Below, piece after piece: positions 1 through 8,149 of a stretch of DNA of 64,000 nt (position 1 is its first letter; every line of letters begins with the position of its first letter). This DNA is from an uncultured Pontibacter sp. Its GTDB lineage: Bacteria > Bacteroidota > Bacteroidia > Cytophagales > Hymenobacteraceae. The stretch is taken from NCBI RefSeq assembly GCF_947495565.1, contig NZ_CANLZM010000009.1:1-64000 (forward strand). The letters are read 5' to 3'. A program made the position numbers and the translations under genes. Under the pieces are notes generated by a model that worked only from the letters and a program-made list of their open reading frames with translations, had not been told where the DNA came from and did not search any database.

Positions 1-26
1 TGCCCCGTCCCTGCTGAACCGGGATG

Positions 27-56
27 CAAAAGTAGGCAAAAATCCCGCCCCCGCAA
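27..56 (-). promoter_or_regulatory. Bacteroidota-type promoter firing out of the window
   Basis: Read on the minus strand there is TACTTTTG (27-34), an exact match to the Bacteroidota -7 element TAnnTTTG. A TTG (54-56) lies 19 bases upstream, as expected for the -33 element. Transcription would leave the window at its left edge, so the gene served is not visible. A stable RNA operon is possible but cannot be tested here. Confidence 0.45.
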
Positions 57-511
57 CACCACCACCCAAAAAAACTTGACTGAGGCACGCAAGGCGCTGA
101 AAGACAAGGAGAAAAAGTTTAATCATTAATCCTCTATGCTTAGAGGCAACAAGATTATAGCTTGTTGGAGTTCATCAAAACTGCTTTATTCTTTTAGAAG
201 TACTTCATATTTCTTAACCATCATACTATATACTGTGTACTGCGACTTCTATACCTGAGCAGCCATGCAGCTTTATATTATGCTTTTGTTGCTTTTCATC
301 TCTTGATCTTATACAATGATTCATACTACTCCCCCCTTTTACTAGGTTTGCATATATCATACTTCACTGCCTCTAAAATAGCTCTCTGCATTGCCTTATC
401 AATCAGTACCCATACTTATATAGTATAGAGTGGTAAATATGATGCAGTAGTTCGATGTAATATATAGAAGCAAACCTGTAATAAAAGACGACTATGTAAA
501 GAGCGAGTAGT
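57..511. other. Gene-free AT-rich stretch
   Basis: I see no supportable gene. An open frame runs from base 1 to the stop at 127-129 on the plus strand, but it lacks a start in the window and has a low-complexity Thr/Lys-rich translation. The remainder is AT-rich with many stops in all frames. Confidence 0.5.
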
Positions 512-1912
512 CTACTTTAGTTCGTCCAGCACTCTATACATTTTCTGAACGAGTGAGGCACCAGAGCCATTGTAGTTGTTTACAAGGAAGGAGAAGGCAT
601 ATTCCTTACCGTCTTTACTTTTATGGTAACCTGTATAGCCTTTGACGCCTCTTATGGTCCCGCTTTTCATTTTCATACCATTATATATAGGTAGCGAAGT
701 ATATAACCCGTTAAACCAGGGCTGGTTCTTGGCGTGGTGCAGCAGCTTTACTTGCGTATGCGCTGTTACCCTGTTAAGCGGCGATAGTCCTGAGCCATCT
801 ACCATACTTAATTCTGTTTCCGGAATGCCGTGCTGCTTCCAGAGCGTACGGATTTTATCCAAGCCTTCATCTGTCTTGCTGCTCTGGGTGTGCTGGTAGG
901 CAATAGTTTTTACTAAGGCTTCGCCGTACAGATTTATGCTTTTCCTATTGAACCAGTATATGATGCTATCCAGCGGTGGTGATGTGATAGTATGGAAGGT
1001 AGTATAGCTACGCTGAGGCAACTTAGTATTCTGCTCCACCAGCTGCTTAGGCAATTGTATACCTATTTGCTGAAGCGTATCGGCCCATACACTTATAAAT
1101 TGTTTGCCTGCCGCCGGCATGGCACCTGAAATTTTAAAGCTGCTTTCGTTTACCGGAATAGTGCCTCTTATAGTGGCGGATGAGGTGCTGAGCGGAAAAT
1201 AGATATAAGCATTGTCGCCGGTGCCGGCTGCAGCTGAGGTAAGTTCAGAGTTTAATTCATACCCGTTCATCTCCGGGACTGTCTTTACCACAGCAACCGG
1301 ATCACCGATGCGCTTCCCAGACTTTAAGATAACGTCATACTGATTTTCGCGCCAGTTAAGTTTGGCAGGTCCTGCGCCATAGTAATTGGCGATGTCTTGC
1401 CACATCCAGCCGTCCGGCACAGTTTCATCGTTCCAGCCCTCATTCTCGACAATCACCTTATCAAAGGATTTGACGCCTGTCTGCTGCAGCTTTATAGTAA
1501 GAGTTTTCAACACATTTCCTTCTCTTGACTCAGCCCAACGCCAACTGCCTAAAGTAGGGTCGCCGCTCGGAAGTATGATCAGCTCAGCCTTTCCGTTATT
1601 TTTACTGTATGCGAATTCTGTTTTATACCTGAACCCGCTACCCAATAACTCATAGGCGCTGATGCTGGTAATTACTTTCATGGTGGATGCGGGTGCCAGC
1701 CCTACCCTGCTGTTCCGGTCAAAAATAACTTCCCCGGTTTTTGCGTCTATTATATATAAGGATGCTATGGCATTCTGCAGCTGTGGGTCCTGCTCAAACT
1801 TACTAAAAGCGGCAGCAAGGTTTTGAGGCAAGTTCTGAGCAACTGCGCAAGTATAAACCAGCAGAAACGCCAGTACAAGGGAAGTTTTATATGTAGAAAA
1901 TTTCATACCCAA
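512..1912 (-). CDS. dacB: D-alanyl-D-alanine carboxypeptidase / endopeptidase (PBP4 family)
   Basis: Periplasmic class C penicillin-binding protein (peptidase family S13) that trims or cleaves peptidoglycan stem-peptide cross-links. A signal peptide covers about residues 1-26 and ends in AVAQ. The three active-site motifs are all visible: S76-T-M-K79 with the nucleophilic serine, SIN near residue 320 (KSINLYGEAL), and KSG near residue 412 (MKSGTIRGVKGYTG), in place of the usual KTG. At 466 residues it matches PBP4 homologues. A second in-frame ATG two codons later is an equally good start. It is monocistronic on the minus strand, followed by a gene-free stretch. Family assignment is firm; whether it acts as carboxypeptidase, endopeptidase or both cannot be read from sequence. 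Confidence 0.93.
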   Translation of the reverse strand: MGMKFSTYKTSLVLAFLLVYTCAVAQNLPQNLAAAFSKFEQDPQLQNAIASLYIIDAKTGEVIFDRNSRVGLAPASTMKVITSISAYELLGSGFRYKTEFAYSKNNGKAELIILPSGDPTLGSWRWAESREGNVLKTLTIKLQQTGVKSFDKVIVENEGWNDETVPDGWMWQDIANYYGAGPAKLNWRENQYDVILKSGKRIGDPVAVVKTVPEMNGYELNSELTSAAAGTGDNAYIYFPLSTSSATIRGTIPVNESSFKISGAMPAAGKQFISVWADTLQQIGIQLPKQLVEQNTKLPQRSYTTFHTITSPPLDSIIYWFNRKSINLYGEALVKTIAYQHTQSSKTDEGLDKIRTLWKQHGIPETELSMVDGSGLSPLNRVTAHTQVKLLHHAKNQPWFNGLYTSLPIYNGMKMKSGTIRGVKGYTGYHKSKDGKEYAFSFLVNNYNGSGASLVQKMYRVLDELK

Positions 1913-2030
1913 AATTTAAGCATTTAATGCCACTTATACTTTATAGTAAGGGCAGTTTACTCTTCGCTTTTAAAATTTAAGTGCTACTAAGTGCTTTTAA
2001 AGTATAGATGAAGCATTTCTTGATGGTTAA

Positions 2031-2075
2031 AACAGAAACAGCCGCCTGCATTATATACAAGCGGCTGCTTCTGTT
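2031..2075 (-). terminator. Intrinsic terminator after the disordered protein gene
   Basis: 15-base arms (2031-2045 and 2061-2075) pair with one mismatch around a 15-base loop. On the minus strand the hairpin is followed by TTTTAACC. It lies 25 bases past the stop of the gene at 2100-2801. Confidence 0.8.
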
Positions 2076-2099
2076 ATTTATGTAAATTAATTTTACCGT

Positions 2100-2801
2100 C
2101 TACCAATCCTGATGGCGATTGTAGCGGCGGTTGTGCTGTTCTCGCTCCGAGTAGCGGCGGTCTTCCTGAGGCTGATTGCCACGGCTGTAGGCACTGCGTT
2201 CGCGATCCAGATCGCGGTTATTGTAAGGGGTGGAACCGTAGCCAGTGCCGCCGTAGTCGCTAAAGCCACGGTCATAGCCTGTGTTCCGGCCTTCCCGGCT
2301 TCTGTAGTCCGAGCCCTGGTAGCTGTCGTCGTTGTAGTTGCGGTTATACCTGCTGTTTCTGTCTTCGTTTATATAACCACCATCGCTGCTGCGCCCAAAG
2401 CTATCGCTAAATCGCTGATCGCGGGTACGGCTGTGCTCGTTATCGGCGTACGCATCGTATTGCCTGCTATCAGACCAGCGCCTGTCGTGCTGCGTGATGC
2501 GGGGGCCTTGGTTGCCGGATAGGCCATAGTATGAATGCCCGTAGGAAGAGCCGCCGCCTTCGTTGCTGCCACCTTCGCCATAGCGTGTGCCTCTGCTATA
2601 ATCGCCGTATGCATGCGCGGCGTTGGTGTCGCGGTTGCCATAGCGGTCGTTTTCCCGGTGCTGGCCAAAAGACGAATAACCTTTCTCCGCGTTGTAGCGG
2701 GAAAGGCTGTTTGTATTGCCTGTGCGCGGGTTGCCGTGCTCATCAAAATCGGCGTAATGGTTTTTATCAGGTCCGTTGTTAGGCTCAAAGTTTCTGTTCA
2801 T
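2100..2801 (-). CDS. Low-complexity Gly/Tyr/Arg/Asp-rich protein, probably disordered
   Basis: The 233-residue product is built almost entirely of Gly, Ser, Tyr, Asp, Arg and Asn, with very few aliphatic residues, no signal peptide and no membrane segment. It contains repeated but irregular units such as YG, RD, DRRYS and SRYN. I recognise no domain. Composition predicts an intrinsically disordered, strongly hydrated cytoplasmic protein. A similar protein lies at 60833-61810. Two long open frames in other registers are by-products of the repetitive composition. This frame is favoured by its start codon, the terminator just past its stop and the similarity to the second protein. Function unknown; Tyr/Arg/Gly-rich proteins elsewhere form condensates or bind RNA, but that is only analogy. 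Confidence 0.75.
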   Translation of the reverse strand: MNRNFEPNNGPDKNHYADFDEHGNPRTGNTNSLSRYNAEKGYSSFGQHRENDRYGNRDTNAAHAYGDYSRGTRYGEGGSNEGGGSSYGHSYYGLSGNQGPRITQHDRRWSDSRQYDAYADNEHSRTRDQRFSDSFGRSSDGGYINEDRNSRYNRNYNDDSYQGSDYRSREGRNTGYDRGFSDYGGTGYGSTPYNNRDLDRERSAYSRGNQPQEDRRYSEREQHNRRYNRHQDW

Positions 2802-2859
2802 AGCTTTTATTTTTGATTCGAAAATTACTCCCTATACTAACGCAACAACGTAAAGCATG

Positions 2860-2895
2860 TTTATACTTGCACCAAAATCTGGGGAGCAAGTATAA
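2860..2895. repeat. Inverted repeat built from the TATACTT motif
   Basis: An 11-base inverted repeat (TTTATACTTGC at 2860-2870, GCAAGTATAAA at 2885-2895) has a 14-base spacer. It lies downstream of the DUF1543 gene on the minus strand but has no T-run, so it is only a weak terminator candidate. It may simply be two copies of the window-wide motif. Confidence 0.4.
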
Positions 2896-2952
2896 AAACA
2901 GAAGCAACTATAAACAGCAGCAACAACGGCAAGTATAACTACGCTAAGGCTG

Positions 2953-3516
2953 CTACAGCTTGTGCAGCTGAAAGTACCCCAGGTGCATTTCGTCCTCAGC
3001 CTCAGCCTGAGCTGCGGTTATTTGCAGGCTATACTTCTGCTTGGCAGATGCTGGCAGAATATCCTGTACTTTGTGCAGGTCATCCACATCTACACCAAAT
3101 TTATCGTCAATGTGTGAGGTTGCGCCTTTAAAGCCGGTATGTTTGTAAAATGCCGTTTCTTTGGCCTGCTTTATAGCACCTGCGCTATTTTGTGCCACTG
3201 CCAGCATCTTATAATGAAACTCATCAAACTCTGCCGGCTTATAGCCGCCCAGGTTCAGGAAAAAAAGTTTAGCAGACTCCGCATTGTTTTCAGCGGCCTC
3301 TTTGGGCACTACGGTTATCTTGTAGCCGTTTACCTGCGTCACTTCCCGCCAGGCATCCACATGTATTTCTCCCTTTGCCTCTAGCCAAAAAGCCTTTATT
3401 TCCGGCACCAGCTCCTTAACGGAATTGGCAATACTGAAAAAGACATCATGTTGCTCGGTGTTTCTGCCAGCTGGTGTGCAGCCAAGCATCAGCATGTATA
3501 ATTTGGGTGTTTGCAT
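2953..3516 (-). CDS. DUF1543 domain protein
   Basis: The 187-residue cytoplasmic protein has the characteristic DUF1543 opening: hydrophobic strand KLYMLMLG, then C-x-P-x-GRNTEQHDVFF, then a Glu-Leu-Val-Pro-Glu segment and a second half beginning with a hydrophobic strand (KLFFLNLGGY) and EFDEFHYKMLAVA. The two halves resemble each other, as is usual in this family. The biochemical role of DUF1543 is unknown. The gene appears monocistronic, divergent from the next gene at 3658. Start chosen at the first ATG, which gives the standard N-terminus. Confidence 0.88.
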   Translation of the reverse strand: MQTPKLYMLMLGCTPAGRNTEQHDVFFSIANSVKELVPEIKAFWLEAKGEIHVDAWREVTQVNGYKITVVPKEAAENNAESAKLFFLNLGGYKPAEFDEFHYKMLAVAQNSAGAIKQAKETAFYKHTGFKGATSHIDDKFGVDVDDLHKVQDILPASAKQKYSLQITAAQAEAEDEMHLGYFQLHKL

Positions 3517-3627
3517 CTTGTAAATTTAGAAAGTAAACCGGGCAATTAAAGTATCCGAACCTAAGATTTACAGCCAAGGTAGCTGGGACATCTTTCAGCT
3601 TTTCCATACTTTAAGCTTGTTATTGAT

Positions 3628-3635
3628 TACCTTTG
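3628..3635 (+). promoter_or_regulatory. TAnnTTTG promoter element for the 3658 gene
   Basis: TACCTTTG at 3628-3635 is an exact Bacteroidota -7 match. It lies 22 bases before the ATG at 3658, which would give a very short leader. I find no clear -33 TTG at the right spacing. Confidence 0.55.
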
Positions 3636-3657
3636 TACCTGTAAAGCACAAAATTAT

Positions 3658-4095
3658 ATGAAGTTGATCGGAAACATCCTCGATATAAAGAACACCAGAG
3701 ACAGTCGTAACAGCGAAATTGAGCTGCACATCAGCAGAGTGGAATACGTTACGCACAAAAAGGATGGCCGCTTTTATCAGCCCTTCGAATTTGAGGATGA
3801 GCTGGATACGCCTCTCGTGATTACCGGCGATTGCCTGGCTCGCATCAACAACAAACTTTTGAAAGAAGGCGAGTATGAATTTGAGGTATATGATAAAGTA
3901 GACGAGGAATATATCTTAAATCCGGACAAACAGCTTTCGCTAAGTATAGAGTATGATTTTGATGCTGACGTTACCATACTTTCTTCGCTCTACTATACTG
4001 TTATAGTCTCAAACGAAGAGTTTAAGGAGATTAAAGCAGAGCGCAACAAGCAAAAGAAACAGCAGCAGAAAGGCCGCGGCAGAAAAAACAGGTAA
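3658..4095 (+). CDS. Uncharacterised 145-residue cytoplasmic protein
   Basis: I do not recognise a family. The product is acidic through residues 1-120, with alternating charged and hydrophobic residues suggesting a beta-rich fold (for example SEIELHISRVEYVTHKK and YEFEVYDKVDEEYIL). It ends in a very basic Lys/Gln/Arg/Gly tail (residues about 128-145, KQKKQQQKGRGRKNR) that could bind nucleic acid. There is no signal peptide or membrane segment. A TACCTTTG promoter just upstream and a strong terminator after the stop support a real single-gene unit. Confidence 0.75.
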   Translation: MKLIGNILDIKNTRDSRNSEIELHISRVEYVTHKKDGRFYQPFEFEDELDTPLVITGDCLARINNKLLKEGEYEFEVYDKVDEEYILNPDKQLSLSIEYDFDADVTILSSLYYTVIVSNEEFKEIKAERNKQKKQQQKGRGRKNR

Positions 4096-4129
4096 AGCCA
4101 TTTTTAACCAGCTTTATACTAACAAGCAT

Positions 4130-4174
4130 ACAGCGAGGGCAACTTATACTTTATAAGCTGCCCTCGCTGTTTTA
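4130..4174 (+). terminator. Intrinsic terminator between convergent genes
   Basis: A perfect 12-bp stem (4130-4141 with 4159-4170) extends inward by a further CTTATA/TATAAG pairing and is followed by TTTTAAAG on the plus strand. It separates the gene ending at 4095 from the convergent vWA gene ending at 4190. The loop contains the TATACTT motif. Confidence 0.85.
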
Positions 4175-4189
4175 AAGTATGGCACTAAA

Positions 4190-6043
4190 TTAACGTCTGT
4201 CGCTTAGCAAAGCCCTGGACCGCACGAGCCGTATAAACTCTGCACGATATCCTTCTTCATCATGCCCGACTGCATTTTCCGCCAGCTCCAGCACCTGCGC
4301 ATAAGTTGCATTGCCTTTAAATTCTGAATCGCGGAGCAGCATACCGAAGGAGGCTACTGCCGCCGCAAAACGAAAATTGTTCGAGGTTTGTTTTAGCGCC
4401 GAGGCCTTATCAGAAACTGTGGTGGAAATTAATTTACTCTTGCTCCCCTCCGGATCTTTATACCGCAGCTTCAGCGTCAGGATCTCATCGGTGGCAGTGG
4501 CTTGCTTGTTCAGCTGCGTTTGCTGGTACTTCAGCTTATCCACTGATCCTGTGTGTGTACCTTTGGCACTGGCTGGCACAATTTCATAGAGGGCGGTTAC
4601 GGTGTGGCCCGCTCCAAGTTCCCCCGCATCTTTCTTATCGTCGTTAAAATCCTCGCTCTGCAAGGTGCGGTTTTCATAACCGATCAGGCGGTAAGCCTTT
4701 ACCTTGGCTGGGTTGAACTCCAGTTGCAGCTTTACGTCTTTGGCGATGGTGAACAGCGTGCCGCCAAACTCGTTGATGAATACTTTCTTGGCTTCCAGTA
4801 TGTTATCGACGTAGGCATAGTTACCGTTGCCTTTGTCGGCCAGCTGCTCCATGCGGGAGTCCTTTAAGTTACCTGTCCCCAAACCCAGCACCGTCAGGTA
4901 AATACCCATTTCGCGCTTTTTCTCTATCAGCCGGTTCAGTTCTCCGTCGCTACTAATGCCCACGTTAAAGTCGCCGTCGGTGGCAAGTATAATCCGGTTG
5001 TTGCCCTCTTTCATAAACTGCTCCTGCGCCACCTGGTACGCAAGGTTTAAACCTGCGCCTCCTGCCGTTGAGCCTCCGGCTTCCAGTTTTTCCAGTGCCT
5101 GCCATATTTTCTCTTTCTGGTCTCCGGGAGTGGAAGGCAGCACCAACCCGGCAGCACCGGCATACACCACAATGGCTACTTTATCCTGCGGGCGCAGTTG
5201 GTCTACCAGCAGGCTCAGCCCCGACTTTAGCAATGGCAGCTTATCGGGAGTGGCCATAGAACCCGACACATCCAGCAGAAACACCAGGTTAGAGGCCGGC
5301 AGGTTATCGGTTGCTATTTCTTTTCCCTGCAGGCCAATGTGCAGCAGCTGGTTTTCTTTGTTCCAGGGGCAGGCGGAAAGCTCCGTGTGCACGGCAAACG
5401 GAACCTCAGCGGTTGGCTGCGGATAATCATATTTGAAGTAATTCACCATTTCCTCGATACGCACGGCATCCACAGGCGGCTTCTGCCCTTGGTTCAAAAA
5501 ACGGCGTACATTGCTGTAAGAGGCACGGTCCACATCAATAGAGAAAGTGGAAAGCGGTGACTTTTTAGCGTTCTGAAATGTGCTCTCCTTCAGGTAAGTA
5601 TAATTTTCGGTGTTGTGCAGCACCTCCTGATCGTAAGCCATATAGCTGTTTGTATGCTTCTGCACTGCCACCCCGGCCGCAACACCTCGCAACCTTATTT
5701 TACGTTCTCCATACCCTACTACCACCACTTCTTCTAGCGCTCGGTTATCCACCTGAAGCTGCACATCCAGCACCCGCTTTTTACCTACCTTCACTTCCTG
5801 TGTCTCGTAGCCGATAAACCGGAAAACAAGTATGGCTTTTTCGTTTCTCACCTGCAGGCTATACTTGCCAAACTCATCTGTGGCTACTCCTGATGCCGTT
5901 CCTTTCTCCGTGACTGTCACCCCTGGCAATGGAGTGCCGTTTGCGGAATCGGTTACGGTTCCTGTTACGGTTACAGACTGTGCCTGCGCCTGCAGCCCAA
6001 GCATCAGCAGGGCCAGCAGCAATATGTAGAGTTGTTTTTTCAT
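4190..6043 (-). CDS. YfbK-like von Willebrand factor A protein with CarboxypepD_reg-like head
   Basis: Signal peptide at about residues 1-21 (ending AQAQ), then a CarboxypepD_reg-like beta-sandwich (about 25-105: TGTVTDSANGTPLPGVTV, FRFIGYETQEV) ending in the TonB-receptor-like motif EEVVVVGYG. A YfbK-type N-terminal region follows (STFSIDVDRASYSNVRRFL, VRIEEMVNYFKYDYP). The vWA domain begins near residue 250 with the MIDAS sequence DVSGSM. A C-terminal region typical of the family (DUF3520-like) completes the 617 residues. It is likely an exported metal-ion-dependent adhesion or scaffold protein. It is divergent from an ECF sigma/anti-sigma pair, with only 97 bases between, and the anti-sigma carries the same CarboxypepD_reg-like module. 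A shared regulatory circuit is therefore an inference worth considering. Confidence 0.88.
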   Translation of the reverse strand: MKKQLYILLLALLMLGLQAQAQSVTVTGTVTDSANGTPLPGVTVTEKGTASGVATDEFGKYSLQVRNEKAILVFRFIGYETQEVKVGKKRVLDVQLQVDNRALEEVVVVGYGERKIRLRGVAAGVAVQKHTNSYMAYDQEVLHNTENYTYLKESTFQNAKKSPLSTFSIDVDRASYSNVRRFLNQGQKPPVDAVRIEEMVNYFKYDYPQPTAEVPFAVHTELSACPWNKENQLLHIGLQGKEIATDNLPASNLVFLLDVSGSMATPDKLPLLKSGLSLLVDQLRPQDKVAIVVYAGAAGLVLPSTPGDQKEKIWQALEKLEAGGSTAGGAGLNLAYQVAQEQFMKEGNNRIILATDGDFNVGISSDGELNRLIEKKREMGIYLTVLGLGTGNLKDSRMEQLADKGNGNYAYVDNILEAKKVFINEFGGTLFTIAKDVKLQLEFNPAKVKAYRLIGYENRTLQSEDFNDDKKDAGELGAGHTVTALYEIVPASAKGTHTGSVDKLKYQQTQLNKQATATDEILTLKLRYKDPEGSKSKLISTTVSDKASALKQTSNNFRFAAAVASFGMLLRDSEFKGNATYAQVLELAENAVGHDEEGYRAEFIRLVRSRALLSDRR

Positions 6044-6057
6044 GGCTTTGTTCTTTT

Positions 6058-6130
6058 GTTTCCTAAAGGATGCAGCACCTATAGCTTTTCCATAAGCCTA
6101 TCTGAAAAATATTTACTTTCTTTAGGAAAC
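6058..6130. promoter_or_regulatory. Symmetric 11-base motif before two divergent starts
   Basis: GTTTCCTAAAG (6058-6068) and its reverse complement CTTTAGGAAAC (6120-6130) flank the divergent intergenic region. Read in the direction of each gene, CTTTAGGAAAC lies 14 bases before the vWA ATG and 10 bases before the sigma-factor ATG. It could be a shared leader or ribosome-binding element, or part of divergent autoregulated promoters. Confidence 0.5.
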
Positions 6131-6140
6131 GATCCTCCAG

Positions 6141-6740
6141 ATGCTGCCCTTTTTCCTCAAGCTGTTCACCAACGCCAAGCCGCCTCCACCGGATGCGGAG
6201 CTGCTGCGCCTGTACCGGCAGAGCGGAGAGTTGGAGCACCTAGGCGAGCTTTTCCAGCGACATTCGGAAATGGTATACCTGGTTTGCCTGAAGTATCTGA
6301 AGGATAAGGAAGAGAGCAAAGATGCCACCATGCAGCTTTTCGAATACCTGACCACCACTTTGCTGAAGCATGAGGTAAGCAATTTTAAAAGCTGGCTTTA
6401 TGCCACCGCCAAAAACCACTGCCTGATGAAGCTGCGGGCGCAAAAAGGAGCAACAGGGGTTTTTCGGGAAGAATTGCCGCCTCCGCTTATGGAAAACAAT
6501 GAACCGCTGCATCTTACAGAGGCAGAGCAAACCGAGGAAACGGAACAGCTTTTGCGGAAAGCCATGCAGCAGCTGCCGGCAGAGCAGTATACTTGTGTAG
6601 AACTGTTTTACCTGCAGCAGAAGAGCTATGCCGATATTGTTGGCCTTACCGGTTTTGAGCTTCATAAAGTAAAAAGCTATATCCAAAACGGGAAGCGCAA
6701 CCTTAAAATCTACATGGAAAAGAACCATGCCACACGCTAA
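6141..6740 (+). CDS. ECF-type RNA polymerase sigma factor
   Basis: The 199-residue product has the sigma-70 family layout. Region 2 lies at about residues 15-105 (ELFQRHSEMVYLVCLKYLKDKEESKDATMQ, then NFKSWLYATAKNHCLMKLR). Region 4 lies at about 135-190 (LPAEQYTCVELFYLQQKSYADIV, then HKVKSYIQNGKRNLK). There is no region 1 or 3, as expected for ECF factors. It overlaps the following anti-sigma-like gene by 14 bases, so the two are translationally coupled. It probably directs transcription in response to an envelope signal relayed by that partner. The target promoters are unknown; the neighbouring vWA gene and its own operon are natural candidates. Confidence 0.9.
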   Translation: MLPFFLKLFTNAKPPPPDAELLRLYRQSGELEHLGELFQRHSEMVYLVCLKYLKDKEESKDATMQLFEYLTTTLLKHEVSNFKSWLYATAKNHCLMKLRAQKGATGVFREELPPPLMENNEPLHLTEAEQTEETEQLLRKAMQQLPAEQYTCVELFYLQQKSYADIVGLTGFELHKVKSYIQNGKRNLKIYMEKNHATR

Positions 6741-8100
6741 GCACCATATACTTTGGCCAGACGGCGAGCATCCTTCGCTGGAATTGCTACGGCAGTACCA
6801 GCACGGCAACCTGCCTGCTGCCCTGCACCACCAGCTGGAGCGGCACGTGCTAGGTTGTGCGCTTTGTGCGGATGTGCTGGAAGGTATGGAGCTCTCTGAT
6901 GCGGGGAAGACCAAAGTTGCCGTAGCCGATATTAACCAGCGTGTACAGGCAAAGGTGCAGCAGCGCAAGAAGAAAACAGCGCCTTTGTACTGGCAAAGCG
7001 CCGCAGCCATACTTATATTGGTGGCATCGGCTGTGCTGGTACTATACTATAATTACAAAGAGCAGCAGCCGGCGCTACAGGAAATAGCCAAAGAAGAAGC
7101 AGTGGTAGAACCAGAGGCAGCGCCGCTACTTGACCTCTCCCAGCCCTCAGCAGCAACAGAAGCTGATAGCATGGCCATACCTCAAATTCCGAAAGCAAGT
7201 ATAGCAGCAGTTGAGTCTCAACGAAAGTATACTTCGCCGGTGGTAAAGCAGGATGTGGAGGAAGTATACGACCAGGAGGAGTTTTTTTACATGGATATGT
7301 ATCCTGAAGATACTCTTATTGATGATAAACCTTTAAATCTAGGATATTTTGCAGGCATTGACAAGGTAGAGAAAAAGCAATCAGTAGAAATTGACTCTAT
7401 TGCTTTTCATAAAAAACCGCTGCCTACCATGGCACTCGCACCGGAATCTGTGGATGTTTCCAAAGCGCTGGCGGGCAAAGCGGCGGGAGTTACCATCAGA
7501 GGGGTCAGCACTATAAAGTCTATAATTTCATTAAACCAAAAGCAGGTGAGCGGGCAGGTGCTGTCTGAAGAGGGGGAGCCGCTGCCGGGGGTAGCGGTTT
7601 TACTGAAAGGCAAGGCCATTGGCACTGTAACGGATGCTGAGGGAAAATACAGCCTGGCAACGCCGGATGGGGAGCAAACGCTGCGCTTTAGTTTTATAGG
7701 GTATGAGACCGCAGAAAAAGCACTGGCCCAAAACGACACTTCCGCTGACATTACTTTAACGCCTGACCAGCGCGCATTGAGCGAAGTGGTTGTGATAGCT
7801 TACGGCACCGCAAAAGCACACGCCATTATTCCGGCAAAACCAGTTGGAGGTATGCGCAAGTATAAAAAGTATGTAAAGGAAAACAGCAGACCTGTTCCGG
7901 AGCAGGGGAAGGTAAAAATTGTCTTTACCGTAGCAGAAGACGGAAAGCCGCAGCAACTGCGCGTAGAGCAGAGCCTGTGCGCAGCCTGTGATGCGGAGGC
8001 GCTGCGCCTGGTGCAGGAAGGCCCGCTTTGGAAACCCGCCTCACAAAACGGACAACCTATACCTCAGGAGGTAAAAGTTACCGTCAAATTCAAAAACTAG
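6727..8100 (+). CDS. Anti-sigma-like membrane protein fused to CarboxypepD_reg and TonB C-terminal domains
   Basis: This 457-residue protein combines modules usually found apart. Residues about 20-60 hold a zinc-finger anti-sigma pattern (HHQLERHVLGCALC). One membrane helix lies at about 95-116 (SAAAILILVASAVLVLYY). A Glu/Ala/Ser-rich periplasmic linker follows. A short stretch near 245-262 resembles a TonB-receptor plug (ALAGKAAGVTIRG). A CarboxypepD_reg-like domain sits at about 273-350 (SGQVLSEEGEPLPGVAV, FSFIGYETAEKA), ending in SEVVVIAYG. A TonB C-terminal-like domain closes the protein at about 375-457 (GKVKIVFTVAEDGKPQQLRVEQS, PQEVKVTVKFKN). It is encoded in a 14-base overlap with the sigma factor. 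Inference: it holds the sigma factor in the cytoplasm and senses an outer-membrane partner through the periplasmic domains. Confidence 0.82.
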   Translation: MPHAKHHILWPDGEHPSLELLRQYQHGNLPAALHHQLERHVLGCALCADVLEGMELSDAGKTKVAVADINQRVQAKVQQRKKKTAPLYWQSAAAILILVASAVLVLYYNYKEQQPALQEIAKEEAVVEPEAAPLLDLSQPSAATEADSMAIPQIPKASIAAVESQRKYTSPVVKQDVEEVYDQEEFFYMDMYPEDTLIDDKPLNLGYFAGIDKVEKKQSVEIDSIAFHKKPLPTMALAPESVDVSKALAGKAAGVTIRGVSTIKSIISLNQKQVSGQVLSEEGEPLPGVAVLLKGKAIGTVTDAEGKYSLATPDGEQTLRFSFIGYETAEKALAQNDTSADITLTPDQRALSEVVVIAYGTAKAHAIIPAKPVGGMRKYKKYVKENSRPVPEQGKVKIVFTVAEDGKPQQLRVEQSLCAACDAEALRLVQEGPLWKPASQNGQPIPQEVKVTVKFKN

Positions 8101-8134
8101 CCCTTGTATTTCCTGAAATGCAAGGGCTAGTTTA
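8097..8134 (+). terminator. Intrinsic terminator overlapping the stop codon of the anti-sigma gene
   Basis: Arms CTAGCCCTTG (8097-8106) and CAAGGGCTAG (8121-8130) form a perfect 10-bp stem followed by TTTATACTT. The TAG stop codon is inside the left arm. It may also serve the convergent VOC gene. Confidence 0.75.
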
Positions 8135-8149
8135 TACTTGTAAGCCTGT

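Noticed and set aside
1-129. Open frame truncated by the window edge
   Set aside because: Thr/Lys-rich, no similarity that I can recognise, and it runs against a good minus-strand promoter at 27-56.
2112-2522. Long Ala/Val-rich frame on the plus strand opposite the first disordered protein
   Set aside because: Shadow of the repetitive gene; the terminator at 2031-2075 is oriented for the minus strand.
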